A stretch of DNA of 64,000 bases. Source: Gemmobacter denitrificans. Lineage in GTDB: Bacteria; Pseudomonadota; Alphaproteobacteria; Rhodobacterales; Rhodobacteraceae. The stretch is from the NCBI RefSeq assembly GCF_036964905.1, contig NZ_JBALHR010000005.1, positions 124,001-188,000 of the forward strand. Reading direction: 5' to 3'. The notes beneath the pieces are model-generated. The model saw only the letters and a program-made list of their open reading frames with translations, had not been told where the DNA came from and ran no database searches. The position numbers and the translations under genes were made by a program. Every line of letters begins with the position of its first letter. The first letter of the stretch is position 1. Positions 34,526-42,639 of this stretch are shown piece after piece.

Positions 34526-35961
34526 TTCAGTCCTCGGATAGCAGATTGGGCGGCGCGGAACCGGGCATGGCCCGCGTCAAACGCATCGACAAGAGCCGTA
34601 ACAGGCTCGATCACACGGGAAATCGGCGGCAAGCTGGCAATCTCTGCCCCTGCCCCGGTAGCTGCCATGATAGCCAGACGCGCGGCGCCAAAGGCCCCGC
34701 CAAAATCGCCAGACTTGGGCAGCATCACAGGCACGTTCAGCGCCGTAGCAATCGCGGCCAGCCAATAATCCGACCGCGACCCGCCGCCGACGGCGATCAA
34801 TCGGTCCAGCCGCGTACCGGTCGCGGCCAGCGCATCACGGCAATCGCGGAAGGCAAAGGTCACGCCCTCCAGCACGGCCCGCGTTCCGGCGGCGCGATCG
34901 GTCACATGGTCCAGCCCGGTGAACGCGCCACGCAAGGCGGCATCGTTCAGCGGTGTCCGCTCTCCGCCCAGATAGGGCAGGAAAACCGCCTTGCCGGGCG
35001 ATTGCAGCCCCCCCAGCTCGGCCGTCAGGGTGGCCGCCTCGTGCCCGACAAACCGGCCATACCAGTTGAGCGCGTCAGTTGCCGCCAGAATGACCCCCAT
35101 CTGGTGCCATGTTCCCGGCAAGGCGTGGCAGAATGTGTGAACCGCAGTTTCCGGTGTCGGCTGATAGCCGTCATTGGCCGCGAATAGCACGCCCGATGTG
35201 CCAAGACTGACAAAGGCATCCCCCGCCCTTACCACGCCGACCCCGACACCGGAGGCCGCGTTGTCGCCCCCGCCGCCCGCAACGATCACAGCTTTGGGCA
35301 GGCCCCAGCGGGCCGCAAGTTCATCGCGCAGCTTGCCCGAAACTTCAGCCCCTTCAACAAGTCGCGGCATCTGATCCCGGCTCAGCCCGGTTGCGGCCAG
35401 CAGATCATCCGACCAGTCGCGCCGCCCGGTATCGAGCCAGCTTGTGCCCGCCGCGTCGGACATTTCGGCCACATGGTCGCCGGTCAGCCACAGGCGCAAA
35501 TAGTCCTTCGGCAACAGAACCCTGGCAACCTGCTCCCAGATGCGTGGTTCATGCGCGCGGACCCAATCCAGCTTGGGCGCGGTGAAGCCGGGAAAGACGA
35601 TATTGCCGCTGATCCTGCGGAACATAGGATCCCCGTCCAACACCGCTGCTTCGGCATGGGCGCGGGTATCGTTCCACAGGATGCAAGGGCGCAGCACCTC
35701 ATCCGCGGCATTCAGCAGGGTGGCCCCGTGCATCTGCCCCGACAGACCGATGCCCACCACCCCCGAAAGGCTGGCCTTGCGGGCCAGCCCGTCCATCACG
35801 GTTTCTGCCGCCGCGATCCAATCGGCGGGGGCCTGTTCGCTATGGCCTTCCGCCGGGCGCGAAACGGTCAAAGAGGCGGTGGCTTCCGCCACCACCTCCT
35901 GACACTCGTCAATCAGAACACCCTTAAGCCCGGATGTCCCAAGATCCAGCCCGATATACAT
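34522..35961 (-). CDS. xylB: Xylulokinase
   Basis: 479 residues of the FGGY kinase family. The N-terminal phosphate motif is DLGTSGLKG (6-14); SGQMHGATLL and VAGGGGDNAASGVG follow, and the C-terminal adenosine motif is AVGGGSRSDYWL. It phosphorylates D-xylulose to enter the pentose phosphate pathway. One base separates it from xylG. Confidence 0.97.
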   Translation of the reverse strand: MYIGLDLGTSGLKGVLIDECQEVVAEATASLTVSRPAEGHSEQAPADWIAAAETVMDGLARKASLSGVVGIGLSGQMHGATLLNAADEVLRPCILWNDTRAHAEAAVLDGDPMFRRISGNIVFPGFTAPKLDWVRAHEPRIWEQVARVLLPKDYLRLWLTGDHVAEMSDAAGTSWLDTGRRDWSDDLLAATGLSRDQMPRLVEGAEVSGKLRDELAARWGLPKAVIVAGGGGDNAASGVGVGVVRAGDAFVSLGTSGVLFAANDGYQPTPETAVHTFCHALPGTWHQMGVILAATDALNWYGRFVGHEAATLTAELGGLQSPGKAVFLPYLGGERTPLNDAALRGAFTGLDHVTDRAAGTRAVLEGVTFAFRDCRDALAATGTRLDRLIAVGGGSRSDYWLAAIATALNVPVMLPKSGDFGGAFGAARLAIMAATGAGAEIASLPPISRVIEPVTALVDAFDAGHARFRAAQSAIRGLK

Positions 35962-35962
35962 C

Positions 35963-36730
35963 TCAATAGGCCTGTGCGGGTTTCTTGCCCATGATGATCA
36001 TCCCCAGGATGTCATCGTCGGTCACCTCGCCCACATTGACCGTCCCGACACGCTGGCCGTTCTTCATCACCACCGCCCGATCGCAAAGGTCCATCACGGC
36101 ATGGATGTCATGCTCGATCAGGAAGATGCCCAGACCCTGCTTTTTCAGCTCCTGGATCAGCTCGGCCACCATCTGCGTTTCATGCGGGCCAAGTGCTGCG
36201 GTCGGTTCGTCCATGATCAGGATCTTGGCGTTGAAGTAAACCGCCCGCGCAATGGCCACCGATTGCCGCTGCCCGCCCGAAAGCGCCGATACCGGCACGT
36301 TGAACTTGCGGAAGTTGGGGTTCAGGCGGCCCATGATCTTGCGGGTTTCGGCCTCCATCGCGATGTCGTTCAGGAAACCGCCGGGGCCCACCAGTTCACG
36401 GCCCAGAAACAGGTTCGATGCCGCATCCAGATTGTCTGCCAGCGCCAGCGTCTGATAGATCGTTTCGATGTTATAGCTGCGCGCGTCGCGGGGGCTGCGG
36501 ATTTCGGCCTTCGATCCATTGATGAAGATTTCGCCCGCATCCATCTGATAGGCGCCTGACAGGCACTTGATCAGCGTCGATTTGCCCGCGCCGTTATGGC
36601 CCAGCAGGCCGACCACTTCGCCGGGATACAGATCGACCGACACATGATCGACCGCCTTGATCCCGCCGAATGAAATCGAGATGTCGCGCATCTCCACCAG
36701 GGGGGTGCCGCTATTGGGGTTCTTGGTCAT
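35963..36730 (-). CDS. xylG: Xylose ABC transporter ATP-binding protein, single domain
   Basis: 255 residues from the ATG at 36730 (MTKNPNSGTPLVEM). It has one full ATPase module: Walker A GHNGAGKS (44-51), signature LSGGQRQS, Walker B ILIMDEPTAAL and the switch His in EHD. E. coli XylG is about twice as long with two such modules. Here the subunit must dimerise, a form known in alphaproteobacterial sugar transporters. It lies between xylH and xylB. Confidence 0.9.
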   Translation of the reverse strand: MTKNPNSGTPLVEMRDISISFGGIKAVDHVSVDLYPGEVVGLLGHNGAGKSTLIKCLSGAYQMDAGEIFINGSKAEIRSPRDARSYNIETIYQTLALADNLDAASNLFLGRELVGPGGFLNDIAMEAETRKIMGRLNPNFRKFNVPVSALSGGQRQSVAIARAVYFNAKILIMDEPTAALGPHETQMVAELIQELKKQGLGIFLIEHDIHAVMDLCDRAVVMKNGQRVGTVNVGEVTDDDILGMIIMGKKPAQAY

Positions 36731-36743
36731 GGTCACGCTCCCC

Positions 36744-38063
36744 TTACTTCGCGCGCTTGCGATAGATGATGTCAACCCAGACCGCGAAGACGAGAACCGA
36801 CCCCACGACGATGTTCTGCAGCGCGGCATCAAAGCCGATCAGCACCATGCCGGTCTGCAGCGATTGCATGACCACGGCCCCGATGATGGCGCCATAGATC
36901 GTACCCACGCCCCCGGCGAGCGAGGTGCCGCCGATCACCGCAGCCGCGATGACGTAAAGTTCGTCCAACGTGCCAAGGGCATTGGTCGCGCTGTTCAGAC
37001 GGGCCGAGGCGACGATGGCCGACAGGCCGGTCAGGAAGCCCATCAGGGCAAAGATCTTGACCGTCATCACCTTGGTATTGATGCCCGACAGTTCGGCCGC
37101 ATCAGGGTTGCCCCCCATGGCAAAGACATAGCGGCCAAAGCGGGTGCGGGTGGAAACCACCGTCATCACGATACCGACCGCAATCAGGATCAGCACCGGA
37201 ATGGCCCAGCCATGGCTGATGAACAGACCGGTTTCCGGCACTGTGATGTTATTCGCGGTCGCATATTGCGCCACGATGCCCTTGGGCCAGGGATAGGCAT
37301 TCACCAGCAGTGTGGCCCCGATCACCAGACCGCACCCCAGCACGGCCAGGAAGGCTTCGGCCCAGACCGGGCGCTGCGCAAAACCATGATGTTCGCGGTT
37401 CTTGCGACCCGCCACGATCTTCCACAAGATGAAAGCGCAGGCCAGCAGACCGACAATCCAGCTTCCCGTGGCACCGACAGATCCATAAGGGCCGCCGCCG
37501 ATCAGGTTGAACGTCGGATCCAGCGGAGAAATCGTCTCGCCCCGGGCCAGCAGGAAGGACCCGCCGCGCCAGACCAGCAGGCCGCCCAGCGTCACGATGA
37601 AGGCCGGAATACCGCGATAGGCGACCAGCCAGCCATGGAAGGCCCCGATCAGCGTTCCAACCGCCAGACCGATCAGACAGGTCACAATCCAGATCAGCGG
37701 GCTGCCCAGACCAAAGATGTCAGGCAGAATGCGCGCCTGCGCGATGCCCATCACCATGGCGGTAAAGCCCAGAACAGACCCGACCGACAGGTCGATATGG
37801 CGGGTGACGATGATCAGCACCATCCCGCAGGCCATGATCCCGATCGAGGCTGTCTGAACCGAAAGGTTCCACAGGTTGCGCGGCGTCAGAAACGCGCCCT
37901 GACCATTGACATAGGCACCAACCAGGTGAAAGCCCAGCCAGATTACAAGCATGGCGCCAACCATGCCCAGCAGGCGGGTGTCGATCTCGGTGGCTTTGAT
38001 GAAACGGGCAAAGGGGCTGAGCGATGGGTCAGCGCCCTGATGGGAATTCTGCGATGTGGTCAT
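36744..38063 (-). CDS. xylH: Xylose ABC transporter permease
   Basis: 439 residues from the ATG at 38063; a GTG five codons upstream is an alternative. It has about ten to twelve hydrophobic segments and the family stretch RHIDLSVGSVLGFTAMVMG, plus the ribose/xylose-type permease motif GGNPDAAELSGI. It forms the membrane channel for XylF-bound xylose. The gap to xylF contains a strong terminator. Confidence 0.93.
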   Translation of the reverse strand: MTTSQNSHQGADPSLSPFARFIKATEIDTRLLGMVGAMLVIWLGFHLVGAYVNGQGAFLTPRNLWNLSVQTASIGIMACGMVLIIVTRHIDLSVGSVLGFTAMVMGIAQARILPDIFGLGSPLIWIVTCLIGLAVGTLIGAFHGWLVAYRGIPAFIVTLGGLLVWRGGSFLLARGETISPLDPTFNLIGGGPYGSVGATGSWIVGLLACAFILWKIVAGRKNREHHGFAQRPVWAEAFLAVLGCGLVIGATLLVNAYPWPKGIVAQYATANNITVPETGLFISHGWAIPVLILIAVGIVMTVVSTRTRFGRYVFAMGGNPDAAELSGINTKVMTVKIFALMGFLTGLSAIVASARLNSATNALGTLDELYVIAAAVIGGTSLAGGVGTIYGAIIGAVVMQSLQTGMVLIGFDAALQNIVVGSVLVFAVWVDIIYRKRAK

Positions 38064-38150
38064 GGGGGCGTCCGGCACTACAGGGTGAAAGGTGCAGACG
38101 GGCAGGCGAAGGGGCCATCCTCGCCGGGCCAGTGCATATGGAATGAAAAA

Positions 38151-38180
38151 CCCGGCGATGGCGGTCAGGCCATCGCCGGG
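38151..38180 (-). terminator. Strong terminator between xylF and xylH
   Basis: CCCGGCGATGGC (38151-38162) and GCCATCGCCGGG (38169-38180) pair perfectly over 12 bp with a 6-base loop. On the minus strand the stem runs straight into TTTTTCATT. It lies 9 bases after xylF and 87 bases before xylH, so it likely limits readthrough and raises xylF mRNA over the rest. Confidence 0.85.
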
Positions 38181-38189
38181 CGCAGCGCC

Positions 38190-39215
38190 TTATTTGCAGG
38201 CAGCCACGTCGTCGGCAGCGCCTTCGCAAGCCTGCTCTTTGGAGATGTGGCCAGCGTCGATCACCAGGTTCAGGGTTTCCTTGGTGATCGGGGTCGGCGA
38301 CAGGAAGATCGCGTTCATTTCAACGCCCTTCTCGCCACCCGAGAACTTGGTCGCACCTTCGATCGCGTCCAGAGCGGTGCCACCGGCCAGAGCCGAAGCG
38401 ATTTCGGCGGCCTTTGCACCCAGTTGGCGGCTGTCTTTCCAGACCGAAACGGTCTGGGTGCCACGCGCCACGCGGTTCAGCGCGGCAAGGTCGCCGTCCT
38501 GACCGCCAACCGGGATCGCCAGGCCCTGGGCCTGCAGCGCGGCAATCGCACCACCGGCCATGCCGTCATTCTGCGCCAGAACCGCATCCACCGCGTTGTT
38601 GCTGGCGGTCAGGATCTGCTCCATGTTCTCTTGCGCACCTTCCGGCTTCCAGCCCGAGGTGAACTGTTCACCGACGATGGTGATTTCGCCGGCAGCAACT
38701 TTCGGGGCCAGCACTTCTTCCATGCCTTCACGCAGGAAGCCGGCATTGGCGTCGCCCGGATCGCCCTTGATGATGGCGAAGTTGCCTTTCGGCGCAGCCG
38801 CCACGACCGACTCGGCGATGATCTTGCCAACGCCCTTGTTGTCGAAGGTCAGGTAGAAGGCGCGCGGGTCTTCGATCAGACGGTCATAGGCCACGACCGG
38901 GATACCTTCGGCAGCGGCTTTTTCGATGGCAGGGCCGATGGCGTCCTTGTTATAGGCCAGCACGATCAGGGCATTGGCACCCTGGGCGATCAGCGCTTCG
39001 ATATCGGTCAGCTGCTTGGCCTCCGACGCCTGAGCGTCGGCCGAGATATAGGTGTTGCCAGCCGCTTCCAGCGCGCCCTTGATGGCGGCTTCGTCGGTCT
39101 TCCAGCGCTCTTCCTGAAAGTTCGACCAGCTGACGCCGATGGTCAGGCCTTCAGCCAGCGCCGCCGAATTGAAACCGGCAGCCGCGATGACCGCAGCGAT
39201 CAGAGCATTACGCAT
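38190..39215 (-). CDS. xylF: D-xylose-binding periplasmic protein
   Basis: 341 residues from the ATG at 39215, preceded by GGGAGGA. The signal peptide ends near ALA before EGLTIGVSW. The protein is a type I sugar-binding fold with QASEAKQLTDIEALIAQGANALIVL, VVAYDRLIEDP and GGQDGDLAALN. It captures xylose for XylGH. First gene of the xyl operon and divergent from the ROK regulator. Confidence 0.95.
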   Translation of the reverse strand: MRNALIAAVIAAAGFNSAALAEGLTIGVSWSNFQEERWKTDEAAIKGALEAAGNTYISADAQASEAKQLTDIEALIAQGANALIVLAYNKDAIGPAIEKAAAEGIPVVAYDRLIEDPRAFYLTFDNKGVGKIIAESVVAAAPKGNFAIIKGDPGDANAGFLREGMEEVLAPKVAAGEITIVGEQFTSGWKPEGAQENMEQILTASNNAVDAVLAQNDGMAGGAIAALQAQGLAIPVGGQDGDLAALNRVARGTQTVSVWKDSRQLGAKAAEIASALAGGTALDAIEGATKFSGGEKGVEMNAIFLSPTPITKETLNLVIDAGHISKEQACEGAADDVAACK

Positions 39216-39235
39216 GTGTATCCTCCCTATGGATG

Positions 39236-39270
39236 CGGCCAGCGAATGGCCGGTCCGACGGATTCGTCGG
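39236..39270 (-). promoter_or_regulatory. Two stem-loops in the xylF leader
   Basis: CGGCCA (39236-39241) with TGGCCG (39247-39252), and CCGACG (39255-39260) with CGTCGG (39265-39270), lie side by side just upstream of the xylF ribosome-binding site. They could stabilise the leader or tune translation. Confidence 0.4.
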
Positions 39271-39325
39271 CACGCAAGGAAAATGGCGTGAATAATTTCA
39301 GTTGTCAAAATAAAAGTAATGGTAG

Positions 39326-39357
39326 AACCTATGCGAGTTGAAAAATCTCGCAAGGTT
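39326..39357. promoter_or_regulatory. Dyad operator candidate for the ROK regulator
   Basis: TGCGAG (39332-39337) and CTCGCA (39347-39352) are perfect inverted repeats 9 bases apart. They are extended outward by AACCT (39326-39330) and AGGTT (39353-39357), with one extra base on the left. It is the largest dyad in the 213-base xylF/ROK intergenic region. Confidence 0.55.
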
Positions 39358-39428
39358 TCGCTGCTGCGCAGCAATTTCCGGGCAGGATCGGGCTGGAACC
39401 CGTCAACTTTAATTCGGAGACAAAAGAA

Positions 39429-40709
39429 ATGAGCCGGCAGGCACCGATGGATCTGGGCAGCGAGGACAGGCTGGGCTGTGGCCCGCTGATCGCACCGCTG
39501 TCGGAACAGACGCGCCCGCTGCGCCAGCAGGTCTTTGAACGGGTACGCGCCGCCGGGCTGATTCCGCGCGTGCAGGTGGCCAAGGAGCTGGCCGTATCGC
39601 CAGCTTCGGTCACGACCATCACGCAAGAGTTGATCGAGGCCGGGCTGATCGAGGAACTGGCCGCTCCGCGCGACGGCGATCAGGGCCGGGGCAGGCCTGC
39701 CGTCTTGCTGCGGGTGCGGGCAGGTGCCCATCTGGTTGCAGGGATGAAGCTGTCGGATCGCGAACATACCGCCGTGATCGTTGATTTCGCGGGCAAGCTG
39801 ATCGCAGGCGATGTGATCCCCCGCCGCCCCGGCGCAATGGCGCTGCCGGAACTGCTGGTCTCCATGGAAACGCTGCTAGCCCGGGTTTGTGCAAAAGCCG
39901 GGGTCGAACCGGCGCAGCTATCGGCGGTCGGTCTTGGCGTGCCGGGCTTTGTCGATTGCGAACGCGGCATGGTGCAATGGTCTTCGGTCCTGGCCGAACG
40001 TGGCGTGCCACTGGCGGCGGCGGCGGCAGCGCGGCTCGGTGTGCCGGTGCATATCGACAATGATGCCAATCTGGTGACGCTGGCCGAATTGTGGTTCGGC
40101 GCCGGGCGCGGGCTGGCCGATTTTGCCGTCGTCACCATTGAACATGGCGTCGGCATGGGCTGCGTCATCAATCACCGCATCTATCGTGGCGCCAAGGGGC
40201 TGGGGATGGAACTGGGCCATACCAAGGTGCAGCTGGATGGTGCCCTGTGCCGTTGCGGCCAGCGCGGCTGTCTGGAAGCCTATGTCGCCGATTACGCGTT
40301 GGCACGCGAGGCCACCACCGCGCTGAACTGGGCCCACAAGGAAGGCCAGTCGATCAATGTATTGCTGGAAAGCCTGTATGATCACGCCAAGGCCGGCAAT
40401 TCTGCCGCGCGGTCGATCTTCAAGCGCGCCGGACGGTATCTGGCTGTTGGCCTTTCCAATGTGGTGAACCTGTTCGACCCCTCGCTCATCATCCTGTCCG
40501 GCGAACGGATGCGCTATGACTATCTCTATGCTGCCGAAACGCTGGCAGAGATGGAACAACTGGCCATTTCGACCGGGCGGCCCAAGCCGCCGGTGAAGAT
40601 TCACGCCTGGGGCGATCTGCTCTGGGCCCATGGCGCGGCAGCATTGGCGCTGTCGCAGGTCAGCGAAGGGTTACTGGCCAACGCGACGCGCGAAATCGCC
40701 GCGCAATAA
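39429..40709 (+). CDS. ROK-family transcriptional regulator, probably xylose-responsive
   Basis: 426 residues. An N-terminal winged helix (LIPRVQVAKELAVSPASVTTITQELIEAG) precedes the ROK sugar-binding domain with GVPGFVD, DNDANLVTLAELWFG and the zinc motif ELGHTKVQLDG plus CRCGQRGCLE. These regulators respond to sugars or sugar phosphates; the divergent xyl operon points to xylose. It may repress or activate; sequence cannot decide. Confidence 0.9.
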   Translation: MSRQAPMDLGSEDRLGCGPLIAPLSEQTRPLRQQVFERVRAAGLIPRVQVAKELAVSPASVTTITQELIEAGLIEELAAPRDGDQGRGRPAVLLRVRAGAHLVAGMKLSDREHTAVIVDFAGKLIAGDVIPRRPGAMALPELLVSMETLLARVCAKAGVEPAQLSAVGLGVPGFVDCERGMVQWSSVLAERGVPLAAAAAARLGVPVHIDNDANLVTLAELWFGAGRGLADFAVVTIEHGVGMGCVINHRIYRGAKGLGMELGHTKVQLDGALCRCGQRGCLEAYVADYALAREATTALNWAHKEGQSINVLLESLYDHAKAGNSAARSIFKRAGRYLAVGLSNVVNLFDPSLIILSGERMRYDYLYAAETLAEMEQLAISTGRPKPPVKIHAWGDLLWAHGAAALALSQVSEGLLANATREIAAQ

Positions 40710-40821
40710 TCCGCCCGCTGATACGATTGAGGCAATAAGTGATCGGCGACGATTCGGTCGCGGATTGAGATTGCCCCCCCAAGCTGCAATACTCCGGTCA
40801 CGCTGCTTCGGGGGAAATTGC

Positions 40822-42639
40822 GTGTCAGTCATTCGGCAACCGGCGGGCCTTGGGCTCGCACTCATTTTCTGTGGAACGACCTTTATCGCGCAACCTGCAG
40901 GTGCGCTGGAGCCGGTAGAATTCATCGTGGCGGGCGACAATGCTGCGCTAGCCAAAGACCTGCGCGGCGCTTCCGTGCTTCTGGCGGGCGAAAGCGAAGG
41001 CAAGTCCGAACCCGAGGAGGTGTTTGCCGCCGCCCGCGCCGAATATGGCCGCTTGGTCAATACGCTCTATGCCAAGGGGCATTACGCGCCGGTGATCCGC
41101 ATCAGCGTGGACGGACGCGAAGCTGCCTCCATCGCCCCCCTTGACGCGCCCGCGCAGATCGGGCGCATTGTGGTCAATGTCGATCCCGGGCCGGTCTTTG
41201 CCTTTTCGCAAACCCGCCTGCGCCCCGTCGCACCGGGCACCAAACTGCCCGAAGGTTTTGCCCCCGGCGAACCCGCAGAAAGCGGCCTGGTGCGGGCGGC
41301 GGTCCAGGCTGGCGTGACGGGTTGGCGCGATGCGGGCCACGCCAAGGCCGCCGTTTCAGGCCAGGACGTGGTTGCCGATCACGTGACACACACCCTTTCG
41401 GCCGATGTGACGCTGAACCCGGGCCCGAAGCTGCGCTTTGGCAAGCTGCGGGTCGAAGGCCATCAGCGCATGCAGGAACGCCGCATCCTGAAGATCGCGG
41501 GCCTGCCGGAAGGTGAGGTTTATTCGCCCGAAGAACTGAAACGCAGCGCCGAGCGTCTGCGGCGCAGCGGGGTATTCCGCTCTGTGTCGATGGTCGAAGA
41601 TGAGACTGTCACCCGTCCCGATCTGCTGGGGATCACCGCGACCGTGGTCGAGGAAAAGACCCGCCGCTATTCGATCGGTGCCGAGGTCGCCAGTTTCGAA
41701 GGGCTGGACCTGACCGGTTATTGGCTGCACCGCAACCTTCTGGGGGGCGGTGAACGGCTGAAGGTCGAAGGCGAAGTAGCCAATATCGGAGCGCAGAACA
41801 GCGGCATGGATTACATGCTGGGTGTCAGCGTCGAGCGCCCCGCAACCCTGACCGCCGACACGACCATGACGCTGAAAACCGGCTTTGCCCATCTGGATGA
41901 AGAGGATTTCACCGCCGACCTGTACTCGTTCGGCATCGGATTCAGCCAGTATATCTCGGACGAACTGACAGCGCGGGCCGGTCTGGAATACAACCATGCC
42001 GAGGTCGAGGATGCCTTTGACACCTATACCTACAAGCATCTGGCCCTGCCGTTGGGCGTGACATGGGACAAGCGCGACACCGCGCTTGATGCGCGCAAAG
42101 GGTTCTACATCGATGCTGAAGCGCGGCCCTATCTGGGGTTCGGGACCACAGACAGCGGCCTGCGGATCAAGGCCGATGGCCGGATCTACAAGACCTTCGG
42201 TGAGGCCCGCCCCGTCACGCTGGCCGGGCGCGCGCAACTGGGTGCGATCATGGGCGGGTCGGTTCTGGGCACGCCGCGCGATTATCTGTTCTATTCCGGT
42301 GGTGGCGGCACAGTCCGGGGTCAACCCTATCAGGCACTTGGCGTGCCGCTGACCCGTGCGGTCTATAGCGAAGAAATTGGCGGCATGACCTTTGCTGCGC
42401 TTTCTGCCGAATTGCGCGCCCGGATCACCCCCAAGATCGGGGTTGTAGGCTTTGCCGATGCGGGCTTTGTCGGCGTTACCGATTTCGGGACCGGCGACTG
42501 GCATGCCGGGGCCGGGCTGGGCCTGCGATATGACACAGGCTTTGGCCCCATCCGGCTTGACGTGGCGACCCCGATCGAGGGCAGCGTCGACACCGGTGAC
42601 GGAGTACAGATTTATGTCGGGATCGGACAGGCTTTCTGA
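40822..42639 (+). CDS. tamA: Translocation and assembly module outer-membrane protein TamA
   Basis: 605 residues from a GTG start at 40822 after GGGGGAAA; this gives a signal peptide ending AGA before LEPVEF. Three POTRA-like domains (RVEGHQRMQERRILKIAG is the last) precede an Omp85 beta barrel, with GGGGTVRGQPYQALG as the conserved barrel lid motif and a final strand ending in Phe. It works with TamB to insert outer-membrane proteins or move phospholipids. Coupled to tamB by TGATG. Confidence 0.93.
   Translation: MSVIRQPAGLGLALIFCGTTFIAQPAGALEPVEFIVAGDNAALAKDLRGASVLLAGESEGKSEPEEVFAAARAEYGRLVNTLYAKGHYAPVIRISVDGREAASIAPLDAPAQIGRIVVNVDPGPVFAFSQTRLRPVAPGTKLPEGFAPGEPAESGLVRAAVQAGVTGWRDAGHAKAAVSGQDVVADHVTHTLSADVTLNPGPKLRFGKLRVEGHQRMQERRILKIAGLPEGEVYSPEELKRSAERLRRSGVFRSVSMVEDETVTRPDLLGITATVVEEKTRRYSIGAEVASFEGLDLTGYWLHRNLLGGGERLKVEGEVANIGAQNSGMDYMLGVSVERPATLTADTTMTLKTGFAHLDEEDFTADLYSFGIGFSQYISDELTARAGLEYNHAEVEDAFDTYTYKHLALPLGVTWDKRDTALDARKGFYIDAEARPYLGFGTTDSGLRIKADGRIYKTFGEARPVTLAGRAQLGAIMGGSVLGTPRDYLFYSGGGGTVRGQPYQALGVPLTRAVYSEEIGGMTFAALSAELRARITPKIGVVGFADAGFVGVTDFGTGDWHAGAGLGLRYDTGFGPIRLDVATPIEGSVDTGDGVQIYVGIGQAF

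Noticed and set aside
36657..39341. Very long open frame on the plus strand opposite the xylose transporter genes
   Set aside because: The minus-strand genes have clear families and motifs; the antisense frame is His/Arg/Gln-rich with no recognisable domain, typical of GC-rich shadows.
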